Assembly: GCA_030145245.1 (NCBI GenBank)
Contig: JAQYWC010000007.1
Span: 1-47,567 of the forward strand
Direction: 5' to 3'
From: Desulfobacterium sp.
GTDB lineage: Bacteria > Desulfobacterota > Desulfobacteria > Desulfobacterales > Desulfobacteraceae
DNA: 47,567 nucleotides
Shown here: positions 8,097-14,954 of the stretch, one piece after another
Layout of the letters: each line of letters begins with the position of its first letter
Numbering within the stretch: position 1 is the stretch's first letter
Made by a program: the position numbers and the translations under genes
The notes under the pieces: model-generated
What the model saw: the letters and a program-made list of their open reading frames with translations, nothing else
Told to the model about the DNA's origin: nothing
The model's database searches: none

Positions 8097-9812
8097 GCCA
8101 CTGGAATCTATTTCAAATAAATCAGAATATTCAGAATCGTACTCAGCAAATGAGTCACTACGTAGTAAGGAGTGCTCAACATCTAAATATATAATTTTTG
8201 CCTGACATTTCAAGGGCTTCAACTTTTCGGAGTCCATCCCACATACGAACAACTGTGATTCTTCTGGAAGCTCTTCAAGGAGCAAAGAAACTATGCTGTC
8301 GTAATGTTTTGCAGCTTGTTCATGTTGATTCGGTGTATCAATAACAAAGGGGCACAATACATGCTCGCCATATTTTTCAATCAGGTTATAGATACTAACA
8401 TAATAGGCAAGCATCGCTCTTGTTGACTCTGCCGCACCTCCGCTTGCAGCGACTTTTGCATGATTTTCTGGGGATTTAATTGAACTTGCGTCAACTCCAA
8501 ACGCCTTTAGCTTAGCAAGATAACGAGGGAAAAATTCTTGAAACTTCTCTTTAACTTGCTTTCTACTCTTTTTTGATGCTTTTGTTCTCCCTTTGACCAA
8601 AAGTTGTTCTTCAGTACTTAGACGATGCAATCTTTCAACCTTAATGCTCCTATTCCCTTCAACTTTCTTTTTTACTGAATTCGAAGCGATTGTTTCTATA
8701 ACAGAGGATAAAGTTCTATTGCTATCCTTATCCGATGAGTATTTTTTATCAAGAGAGCTAATATGTTCCCTCACCGCGTTAAAATCGATGTTTTTTTTCG
8801 TTATTTCATCATTCAACACAACCAGTTCTGAATTAAGCCTATTGAGAATATCTTCGAACTGTTTTTTATCTTGTAGCAAAGAAAATCTATTTACAATCGA
8901 ATTGTCATAAATGGCCCCACATGTCGGACATTGAATGTCTTCATCCAGTGATTCAGCAAATTCATAGTCTTCACTTGCTTCATTAAATGAATTCTCAGCC
9001 ACAATAAGTTGCGACTCTATATGTGCTTTTTCAGCTCTGATAGATGCTAATTCTTCGAAGAGAATCTCTTGTTGAAAATGCAAATCCATAATTTCAACAT
9101 TTAGCTGTTCTTCGACTTCGTTTAGTTCTTCACCTTCTATGACTACGCTACTCTCAGACGGGAATTCACTCACAACAGAAATTGCAGTATCTAAGCGCTC
9201 AATCTCTTTATTGACTTCGGAAGCTTCTACTTTTTTTGAGTAGATTTCTTCAGTTGTATCAAAGTAGTCCTTTCCAATCATCCCTGAATGATAGGGAATG
9301 ATGGTCTTTTTCCAATTAGAAAATTGCCCCAAATTACCGAAACTCGCCCAAGCATTTGCCCAGCTCTGCTTTTGATCAATATAGAAAGGCAAGAAATAAT
9401 ACACTGGTGAAGGTGTCATAACTTCATCCTTATTACGCAAAGCTAAAAGTGCGTTAAAATCGAACAAGCCCATAATCTCAGATGAAAATTTGCCTCCAAC
9501 TGTGGTGAATACTTTGTACCTATTTTGATAGTCTCTTAGGATAAATCGACTCCCGTGCCTGGCTATCTGATATGATTTTCCTTTAACCTCAAAATCCAAT
9601 ACCACCCTACAATCAAGAGATTTCCATTTGTCGTCAAACTGGGGTTCACAGCCGAAACACCAAAATATATTCTTTACAAGAGATGATTTTCCAACACTAT
9701 TCTTCTCGTTTGAGAGTATTAAGTTGTAACTCCTTGAGAAGTCGAATTGTGCAGCTTTCTTTTCTATCTTGCTTATTATTGTCAGTCGATTGAAATACAT
9801 TTCTTTCATCAA
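8091..9812 (-). CDS. lmuB: Lamassu-like SMC/Rad50-type ATPase
   Basis: The N-terminus carries a Walker A-like motif NEKNSVGKSS (GKS at 41-43) after FNRLTIISKIEKKAAQFDF, as in ABC-type SMC ATPases. Coiled-coil arms flank a zinc-hook-like CPTC (C295, C298) near the middle. The C-terminal half has an ABC-signature-like ASGGAAESTRA and Walker B CPFVIDTPNQ. At 573 residues it is short for Rad50 and fits a compact LmuB. In Lamassu the SMC protein detects aberrant DNA and releases the effector nuclease. It follows the Cap4-like nuclease gene by 51 bp on the same strand, and the pair seems to share one cassette. No LmuC-like gene is visible between or beside them. Confidence 0.7.
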   Translation of the reverse strand: MMKEMYFNRLTIISKIEKKAAQFDFSRSYNLILSNEKNSVGKSSLVKNIFWCFGCEPQFDDKWKSLDCRVVLDFEVKGKSYQIARHGSRFILRDYQNRYKVFTTVGGKFSSEIMGLFDFNALLALRNKDEVMTPSPVYYFLPFYIDQKQSWANAWASFGNLGQFSNWKKTIIPYHSGMIGKDYFDTTEEIYSKKVEASEVNKEIERLDTAISVVSEFPSESSVVIEGEELNEVEEQLNVEIMDLHFQQEILFEELASIRAEKAHIESQLIVAENSFNEASEDYEFAESLDEDIQCPTCGAIYDNSIVNRFSLLQDKKQFEDILNRLNSELVVLNDEITKKNIDFNAVREHISSLDKKYSSDKDSNRTLSSVIETIASNSVKKKVEGNRSIKVERLHRLSTEEQLLVKGRTKASKKSRKQVKEKFQEFFPRYLAKLKAFGVDASSIKSPENHAKVAASGGAAESTRAMLAYYVSIYNLIEKYGEHVLCPFVIDTPNQHEQAAKHYDSIVSLLLEELPEESQLFVCGMDSEKLKPLKCQAKIIYLDVEHSLLRSDSFAEYDSEYSDLFEIDSSGV

Positions 9813-9863
9813 TTCCTCTCCTCAAGCTTCGCACCAATCTTTTATAACTAAAATTATCTTTTC

Positions 9864-10958
9864 TCATATTTCAACACCCGCTAAAAGCTCATACAAGAAA
9901 GCACCTGTTCTATCATCAGGCGTTGAAAAAAAAGATAGTGTGCGCTCATTTAGCACATTTACCACAGCAACTTCCAAGTCTTTTGCGTTAGAGTGTTTAT
10001 GAGCCATTTTCTCTATACTATCAACAATATCCACGGAAACTTCGTTTACCAGACTTTCTCTACTTGCTATTTTTTTTGTGTAATAACGGTTGAAACCTCT
10101 GACAATCTTTCTTCGTGATAGGGAATTTAAGGAATATTCGTCTTTTAGGATTAGCATTAATTCAGTGACAATATTCTCATCAGGTTTCCGACTTATATGC
10201 TGTTCAATAACGTCTGAAAGTTGCCTGTGAGTTATCGCTTTTTTCCGAATGGCTTCATCCCAGTCTTCATAGTCAAAGCTATTTTCACCTTTTCTACTCA
10301 AGTCACGGATGATGCAATCATATATAGAATTGGAATTGTATTTTATGCCAGGGACCAGTTTATTTATTAATGAACTGATTTTCCCCTCAACGACATGATC
10401 AAAGCCTTTCTCAGGCAATTCAGGTATTACAAAAGCCAACTTGTCGTAAAAACCTGACGTCCCTTTGATGTGAGCTATACAGTCAGCTATCTTTTTTTCT
10501 TCCTCACAACTAAGCTGACCAGAACTAATCACTTCAAAACTGTACCCATTCTTATGAAGGTCAAAACTATACCCCCCAGTCGAAACAAAGTTTACCCTTG
10601 CAATTTTATCTGAGTATAATTTTCCACAACAACTTTTCGCTAACTTTTCGATTAATGATTGAGATTCACTTTTCGATATTTTTGTAAGACTGTGGATAGT
10701 ATGCTTTTTAGACGTTTCTTTAACTTGATTAAATTCAAAAGTGGTTTTATCAACATCTATAGAGTTCGCAATAGTAACGTCTTCATGCTCTTCTATGAAA
10801 AGAGCGAACTCGTTACCATTCTCATGTTCATCCAGCATACGGCAGAATGCCCAGTGGTATTGGAAATTATACTTTCGAAAAGTATCGCTACCTGATTTTT
10901 CCCTCTTTGGTTCAAGCCCTAAAGGGTTAGTTTTTCTCTTTATATACTTTTCACCCAT
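9864..10958 (-). CDS. lmuA: Lamassu-like effector with DUF4297/Cap4-type nuclease domain
   Basis: The N-terminal ~200 residues resemble DUF4297 (Cap4 nuclease): FRKYNFQYHWAFCRMLDEH, then FALFIEEHEDVTI (E57, D60 region) and FEFNQVKE (Q78, K80), giving the acidic residues and QxK of a PD-(D/E)xK nuclease. The C-terminal part (RKIVRGFNRYYTKKIASRES onward) is helical and probably contacts the ATPase. Domain and partner match Lamassu-type (ABC-three-component) systems, in which the nuclease is held inactive until phage DNA is sensed. It is the first gene of the pair. About 250 bp of palindrome-rich leader separates it from the previous attC site. Family assignment is by motif, not by alignment. 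Confidence 0.65.
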   Translation of the reverse strand: MGEKYIKRKTNPLGLEPKREKSGSDTFRKYNFQYHWAFCRMLDEHENGNEFALFIEEHEDVTIANSIDVDKTTFEFNQVKETSKKHTIHSLTKISKSESQSLIEKLAKSCCGKLYSDKIARVNFVSTGGYSFDLHKNGYSFEVISSGQLSCEEEKKIADCIAHIKGTSGFYDKLAFVIPELPEKGFDHVVEGKISSLINKLVPGIKYNSNSIYDCIIRDLSRKGENSFDYEDWDEAIRKKAITHRQLSDVIEQHISRKPDENIVTELMLILKDEYSLNSLSRRKIVRGFNRYYTKKIASRESLVNEVSVDIVDSIEKMAHKHSNAKDLEVAVVNVLNERTLSFFSTPDDRTGAFLYELLAGVEI

Positions 10959-11075
10959 CTCTAATTCCTTTAATTGTAACTATCTATACTCATCCTGCCT
11001 CACAAAGCATAGAATATTTAGCTCACTGGCTTTTACACGTGTGGTGGCTTGTTGATAGGCCCGGGTAAGTGGGGT

Positions 11076-11165
11076 GGAGAATTCTCCCTAACTGCCGCTG
11101 AAGCGTTGCTTCTCCCTGTTCGTATAACGAAGTTATCCGGCAGAGAAGCAACGCTTCAGCGGTAG
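11076..11165. repeat. Palindrome-rich leader: GGAGAATTCTCC and a 23-bp-arm hairpin
   Basis: A perfect 12-bp palindrome GGAGAATTCTCC sits at 11076-11087. Next to it, 23-bp arms at 11092-11114 and 11143-11165 are complementary except for one position, enclosing a 28-base loop that itself contains ATAACGAAGTTAT. Such near-perfect pairing is unlike the bulged attC sites nearby. It lies in the leader of the lmuA-lmuB cassette and could be an insulating terminator or a small mobile repeat. Confidence 0.7.
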
Positions 11166-11206
11166 CATAAAATCGGACAATTGTCCCGCCCGCTCCCGGA
11201 TGTCCT

Positions 11207-11293
11207 GTTCAACGATTGAGCTGTGGGGCCGCCGAACGAAGTGAGGGGACTAACGCGCAGCGTTAGCGGTCCCTCACCAGCGACTTGTTATGT
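11207..11293 (-). other. attC-like recombination site
   Basis: The left core GTTCAAC is a perfect RYYYAAC (complement GTTGAAC). The right core GTTATGT sits directly beside the stop codon of the gene at 11295. The middle forms a strong stem, with GTGAGGGGACTAACGC facing GCGTTAGCGGTCCCTCAC and a few unpaired bases, which is the bulged hairpin expected of attC. Length is 87 bp and polarity matches the other sites. This is the most convincing attC in the window. Confidence 0.7.
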
Positions 11294-11294
11294 T

Positions 11295-12038
11295 CTACTC
11301 TTCCGCAATAGATGCATTCTTAACAGAATTATCTCTTACAAGAATCTCTTTTTCATGATCTTGAGGATCAAAATACAAGACTTCATCTCTTTCAATAATT
11401 GCTTTTGCGACAACACCACCCTTCTGGTCAGAATATGTCGTAAAAGCGAACTGCCTCGCCTTTGCTATGCTCAATGACCAGTGCATACCGAATGAACCAG
11501 AATCGTACTCTTTAAAACTCATCCCCCTAAAGGCAACTACTCGATTAGGTAGATGGTCATTGACTTGGCAATCTGGAACAATACGTTGTTTTATATAAAT
11601 TTTCGGCCCTTTATATTCAGCTTGACGAAACTTGAACAGCTCTATCAACCCACCACAATAGAGCCTGTCGAAATATATTATTATTTCATTTGCACACTCA
11701 AAAACCTCATCTGAAATATTTATTTGATTATTCAAATAATTAATACATCGATCACGAAACTCTTCAAACTCAACGTGTTGAGTGATAATGTCACGATCTT
11801 TTTGCAGAGTTGAGTTTTCATCATCAATCATAAATCTAACCAGGCCATCAAAAGCGATGGCTTTATTATCACCTATTTTGCTGATTAAATTAGCCTCATA
11901 AGCTGGAACCTTAATACATAGCTGGTCTTCAAGAAATTTTGCACTCTGGTTACTAAACACAAATGGCCATCCTTTATACGAAACATAACATTTCCAAATA
12001 ACAGGCTTGTCAGTGTTCATTTGGCTTGTTGAAATCAT
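11295..12038 (-). CDS. Putative ADP-ribosyltransferase-like cassette protein, 247 aa
   Basis: The C-terminal half carries motifs in the order seen in R-S-E ADP-ribosyltransferases: VVAFRGMS (R171), SFGMHWSLSIAKARQFA (S188 in a W-S-L context) and HEKEILVRD (E229/E231). That would bind NAD+ and transfer ADP-ribose to a target, as in many toxins and conflict-system effectors. The N-terminal ~150 residues (KPVIWKCYVSYKGWPFVFSN...) are not recognised. There is no signal peptide, so it acts in the cytoplasm. It follows the DUF4365 gene by 61 bp with no convincing attC between, suggesting the two are co-transcribed in one cassette. The ART call is motif-based and needs a structure-level check. Confidence 0.5.
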   Translation of the reverse strand: MISTSQMNTDKPVIWKCYVSYKGWPFVFSNQSAKFLEDQLCIKVPAYEANLISKIGDNKAIAFDGLVRFMIDDENSTLQKDRDIITQHVEFEEFRDRCINYLNNQINISDEVFECANEIIIYFDRLYCGGLIELFKFRQAEYKGPKIYIKQRIVPDCQVNDHLPNRVVAFRGMSFKEYDSGSFGMHWSLSIAKARQFAFTTYSDQKGGVVAKAIIERDEVLYFDPQDHEKEILVRDNSVKNASIAEE

Positions 12039-12099
12039 TTTTGGTTCTTAAAATGCTGTTTTTAGGGGCAAAAAAGTTAACCTAAGACGACTTTAAATG

Positions 12100-13089
12100 T
12101 TAAGTGATGTTTTTTTCTATTGTTCCAGGAGGATCAAGTTCAGGTAAATTGAATGTCCTTTGGAAAAAATCATCTTCATAATTCAAAAAGTCATCCATAA
12201 CCAAAAAAGCTTTACCAACTTCATTCAAACTTAAAATTAGTCTGTAATGATCACATTCTCCATCATTACTTACAGGTACAATACAATTGGGTTTTTGATA
12301 CCATTCTTCAAATGGTTTTGTATAATAGGTCTCCCCGTCTTCTTTATCATATCCCATATAACATTCTGCATCCCAGTCAGATTCCATGAAATCTCTATGT
12401 TCATCTTCATCTATTTCAAAGTCTGCCCATGGAATTATGTGTGTGAGAAATTCTTCAATTGATGCACCTGGGATATACACAGTTGGCCACACTTCAGCCT
12501 CAACATCATCTCTTGATTCACATTCAATTGTTATTCTGTACCTGGATAGAGATTTATTAATCCAATCTAAAAAGTTTATTGTGACAAGTTCCCCACTCTC
12601 CACTAATTCGATCCACGGCCTATCAAATTGGAGCTTACTTAATTTTTTTAAGTATGGGTTAGGTTGGATCAACGATTCAAGCTCTTCAAGGCTTTCAGCT
12701 GTTAAAATTTTAGTCTTCGGCATATTAATTTTCCAGCCTTTGCCTGTATTAATAGCTGTTTCATCATTAATATGTTCCCAGTAAAGGATGTCTGAATCTG
12801 GGTCATATAAAACGATTATGACAGGAATGGCATATGCACACCAATAAGTGATATGTCTTTTATCTGTCCTAAAGACATAGGCATCAGAAGTATCTTCTTT
12901 AAAAAAACTGCTGCCTGATTTTATTTGAATAGCTATCAGGTCACCTGTCATTACGTCATTTTTGATTATCTCCACTTGAGCATCAATACCATGATCGTGG
13001 ATCGGTTGTTCTCTAAACAACCAGCCATGCAATGAAAAGAACTTGTCAACTGTGGTAACTCCAAGCCGTTCTGTTTGTGGTTTATTCAT
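12100..13089 (-). CDS. DUF4365-type nuclease-like protein, first cassette gene
   Basis: The N-terminal ~150 residues match DUF4365: LGVTTVDKFFSLHGWLFRE, then HDHGIDAQVEI (D36, E40) and LIAIQIKSGSSFF (Q55, K57), the D...QxK pattern of the PD-(D/E)xK nuclease fold, followed by ITYWCAYAIPVIIVLYDP. The C-terminal ~170 residues are acidic and unrecognised, ending with a DDFLNYEDDFF region. DUF4365 proteins are common in defence and mobile loci; the partner here is a possible ADP-ribosyltransferase. As the cassette nearest the integrase it should be the best expressed. Start ATG is at 13089, with no strong ribosome-binding site. Confidence 0.65.
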   Translation of the reverse strand: MNKPQTERLGVTTVDKFFSLHGWLFREQPIHDHGIDAQVEIIKNDVMTGDLIAIQIKSGSSFFKEDTSDAYVFRTDKRHITYWCAYAIPVIIVLYDPDSDILYWEHINDETAINTGKGWKINMPKTKILTAESLEELESLIQPNPYLKKLSKLQFDRPWIELVESGELVTINFLDWINKSLSRYRITIECESRDDVEAEVWPTVYIPGASIEEFLTHIIPWADFEIDEDEHRDFMESDWDAECYMGYDKEDGETYYTKPFEEWYQKPNCIVPVSNDGECDHYRLILSLNEVGKAFLVMDDFLNYEDDFFQRTFNLPELDPPGTIEKNIT

Positions 13090-13300
13090 TTATTTATTTA
13101 TTTTACCTTGTTAATGATAGTGACAATGAGAAACTCACACCATTTTGATATCAGAATTTTTATTGCATTTTTCATAACACTCAAACAATCAGAGTGAATT
13201 AAACGAAAAATGAACAATAAGTTGACCAGTTTTTTTTCCGTTTATTCCCCAACTTTCGAACTGTCGGATAACATCCGATTCGTATCAATTTGAATAGGCT
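13090..13300. other. Presumed attI and cassette-promoter region
   Basis: The integrase and the first cassette gene diverge from this AT-rich 271-bp gap (continuing to 13360), where attI and the Pc promoter must lie in an integron. No perfect GTTRRRY core is evident at the cassette boundary. The closest candidate is GTTATGA (minus strand, around 13167-13173). A perfect palindrome, TCGGAT-AAC-ATCCGA, sits at 13264-13278 just before the integrase promoter and could be a regulator site. I could not assign Pc. Confidence 0.4.
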
Positions 13301-13342
13301 TTGACAATGTTTTTTGGACCGTGCTAAGCTGTTCCCTAACAG
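13301..13342 (+). promoter_or_regulatory. intI promoter with overlapping palindromic operator
   Basis: A consensus TTGACA at 13301-13306 is followed after 17-18 bp by a weak -10 (CTAAGC/TAAGCT, 13324-13330). The palindrome CTGTTCCCTAACAG (13329-13342) overlaps the expected start point. It resembles LexA operators in having CTGT and ACAG half-sites, but with 6 rather than 8 bases between. Many intI genes are SOS-regulated, so repression by LexA or a similar factor is plausible. Confidence 0.45.
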
Positions 13343-13360
13343 TTTAACACTCAAAATTGA

Positions 13361-14770
13361 ATGATAAACGGTTTTCCGGATAACTCCAAAATGATCCCAA
13401 TCGAACCGAATTTATTGAAAAATTACAAATTTGTGTTGCAGGCAAACAAGATCCCTTCGAATACCCATGGGTATTATATGAAATGGCTACGGTTCTATCT
13501 GGATTTTTGCCATAAATACGGTTTCAGGAAAGCCGATCCCGGAAGTCTGCCTCCATTCATTGAAAAACTCCGGTCAAAAAAACAGAATTCTAACTTCCTG
13601 CAGCAGGCATCCCATGCAGTTCAACTCTTTTATTCATTGTCCCGGCAGGAACCTGCTTCAAAGCCGTATACGCCCGGAGTCGATTCAACTCAAAATGTAA
13701 CCGCAAAAGAGAATGAAAAAAGACTTACAGCCAAAGGCTATACACGAGAGACGACCTCTGCTTTTCCAGCCGAAGCCCCCATATCCGGTGAGCCGGAGAA
13801 TCCGAAACAAAAATGGCAAAAAGCTGTAGCAGCACTGGCCAATGAAATAAAGGTTCGTCATTATTCTCCCAAGACGCTCAAATCCTACAGGACCTGGGTC
13901 TATAAAATACAGGCCTTTTTAAATTCCAAAGCTCCGGAATCACTTGATTCGGAAGATGTAAAACGATTTCTAACCCATCTGGCTGTTGAGATGAAGGTTT
14001 CAGCATCTTCACAGAACCAGGCTTTCAACGCCCTATTGTTTTTTTATCGTCACGTCCTTGGCAGAGAGTTTGGAAAAATAGAAGGAGTGGTCAGGGCAAA
14101 AAAACGACCATATATTCCGGTTGTTCTTTCCAAAAATGAAGTCCACAGGGTTCTGGAGAATCTGCCCTACCCTTATGATCTGGTGGTCAAGTTATTGTAT
14201 GGATGCGGGTTGAGGCTGTTTGAATGTCTGAACCTACGGGTCAATAATTTTAATTTTGACGGAGGAATATTGACCATACATGACGGAAAAGGCAAGAAAG
14301 ACAGAACGCTTCCCATTCCGGAGAGTATAAAAACAGAACTGAAGGCTCACATGGAACGGGTGTATAATTTACACCAAATGGATCTTGCTAAGAAATATGA
14401 TGGCGCATTTATGTTTGACCGCCTCGAAATCAAATACAAAAATGCTGGAAAAGAATTTATCTGGCAATGGTTTTTTCCTGCAAAAACATTCACCTACGTA
14501 AAAGAATCAAAGGAGAACAGACGGTATCATTTACATGAAACCCATGTCCAGCGAGCCATAAAAAAGGCTGTGGGAAAAGCCAGATTAACCAAACGAGCAA
14601 CCGCACATACGTTTAGGCACAGTTTTGCAAGTCATTTGCTCGAAGCCAACTATGATATTCGTACCATTCAGGAGCTTCTGGGTCACAGTGACATCAGAAC
14701 GACTATGATCTATACCCACACAGTAAAATCCAGAACCTTGAAGGAAGCCAAAAGCCCGCTTGACTTATAA
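13361..14770 (+). CDS. intI: Integron integrase with an N-terminal extension
   Basis: This tyrosine recombinase has catalytic residues R285 (GCGLRLFE), H416-x-x-R419 (AHTFRHSF), H442 (LLGHSD) and nucleophile Y451 (MIYTH). It carries the IntI-specific insertion before the second box (FMFDRLEIKYKNAGKEFIW, then FFPAKTF and RRYHLHETHVQRA), which separates integron integrases from other Xer-like enzymes and is needed to bind folded attC. The 469 residues exceed the usual ~320-340. Residues ~10-105 look like an extra SAM-like core-binding domain, joined by a linker to the normal one (WQKAVAALANEIKVRHYSPK onward). The cassettes lie upstream in opposite orientation, the canonical layout. The start at 13361 has no clear ribosome-binding site; 13391 is an alternative. 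Confidence 0.92.
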   Translation: MINGFPDNSKMIPIEPNLLKNYKFVLQANKIPSNTHGYYMKWLRFYLDFCHKYGFRKADPGSLPPFIEKLRSKKQNSNFLQQASHAVQLFYSLSRQEPASKPYTPGVDSTQNVTAKENEKRLTAKGYTRETTSAFPAEAPISGEPENPKQKWQKAVAALANEIKVRHYSPKTLKSYRTWVYKIQAFLNSKAPESLDSEDVKRFLTHLAVEMKVSASSQNQAFNALLFFYRHVLGREFGKIEGVVRAKKRPYIPVVLSKNEVHRVLENLPYPYDLVVKLLYGCGLRLFECLNLRVNNFNFDGGILTIHDGKGKKDRTLPIPESIKTELKAHMERVYNLHQMDLAKKYDGAFMFDRLEIKYKNAGKEFIWQWFFPAKTFTYVKESKENRRYHLHETHVQRAIKKAVGKARLTKRATAHTFRHSFASHLLEANYDIRTIQELLGHSDIRTTMIYTHTVKSRTLKEAKSPLDL

Positions 14771-14834
14771 AACGGCTGAGACAATAAATAGCTCCGCCCC
14801 GCCATTTACAACCCCGACAATCTCGCAAATGGAG

Positions 14835-14933
14835 AAAAGCAAAACAGATTAGAATCATTGCTGTTATATAAAGGGGTTCCTATAAAATCAACAACAAAAC
14901 TTCTTTATATAGTAATCCGTCTGTTTTGCCTTT
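14835..14933. repeat. Long imperfect inverted repeat downstream of intI, possible terminator
   Basis: AAAAGCAAAACAGA (from 14835) is mirrored by TCTGTTTTGCCTTT (14920-14933), and inner segments (TTATATAAAG and CTTTATATAG) also pair, so the whole ~99 bp can fold. A T-rich stretch follows. It lies between convergent intI and the alkyl-DHAP-synthase-like gene, near the AT-rich/GC-rich boundary, and may terminate both transcripts or mark the integron edge. Confidence 0.5.
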
Positions 14934-14954
14934 CTTTTTGGGGTTTTAGGCGTG

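Noticed and set aside
11118-11136. loxP-like sequence in the loop of the 11092-11165 hairpin
   Set aside because: TATAACGAAGTTAT differs from a loxP arm by an inserted A and there is no second arm with the proper 8-bp spacer; it is explained as a short palindrome in the loop.
12039-12099. Possible attC between the DUF4365 and ART-like genes
   Set aside because: ACTTAAC (minus strand) fits an R'' core, but no matching GTTRRRY core or bulged stem lies within range, so the two genes are treated as one cassette.
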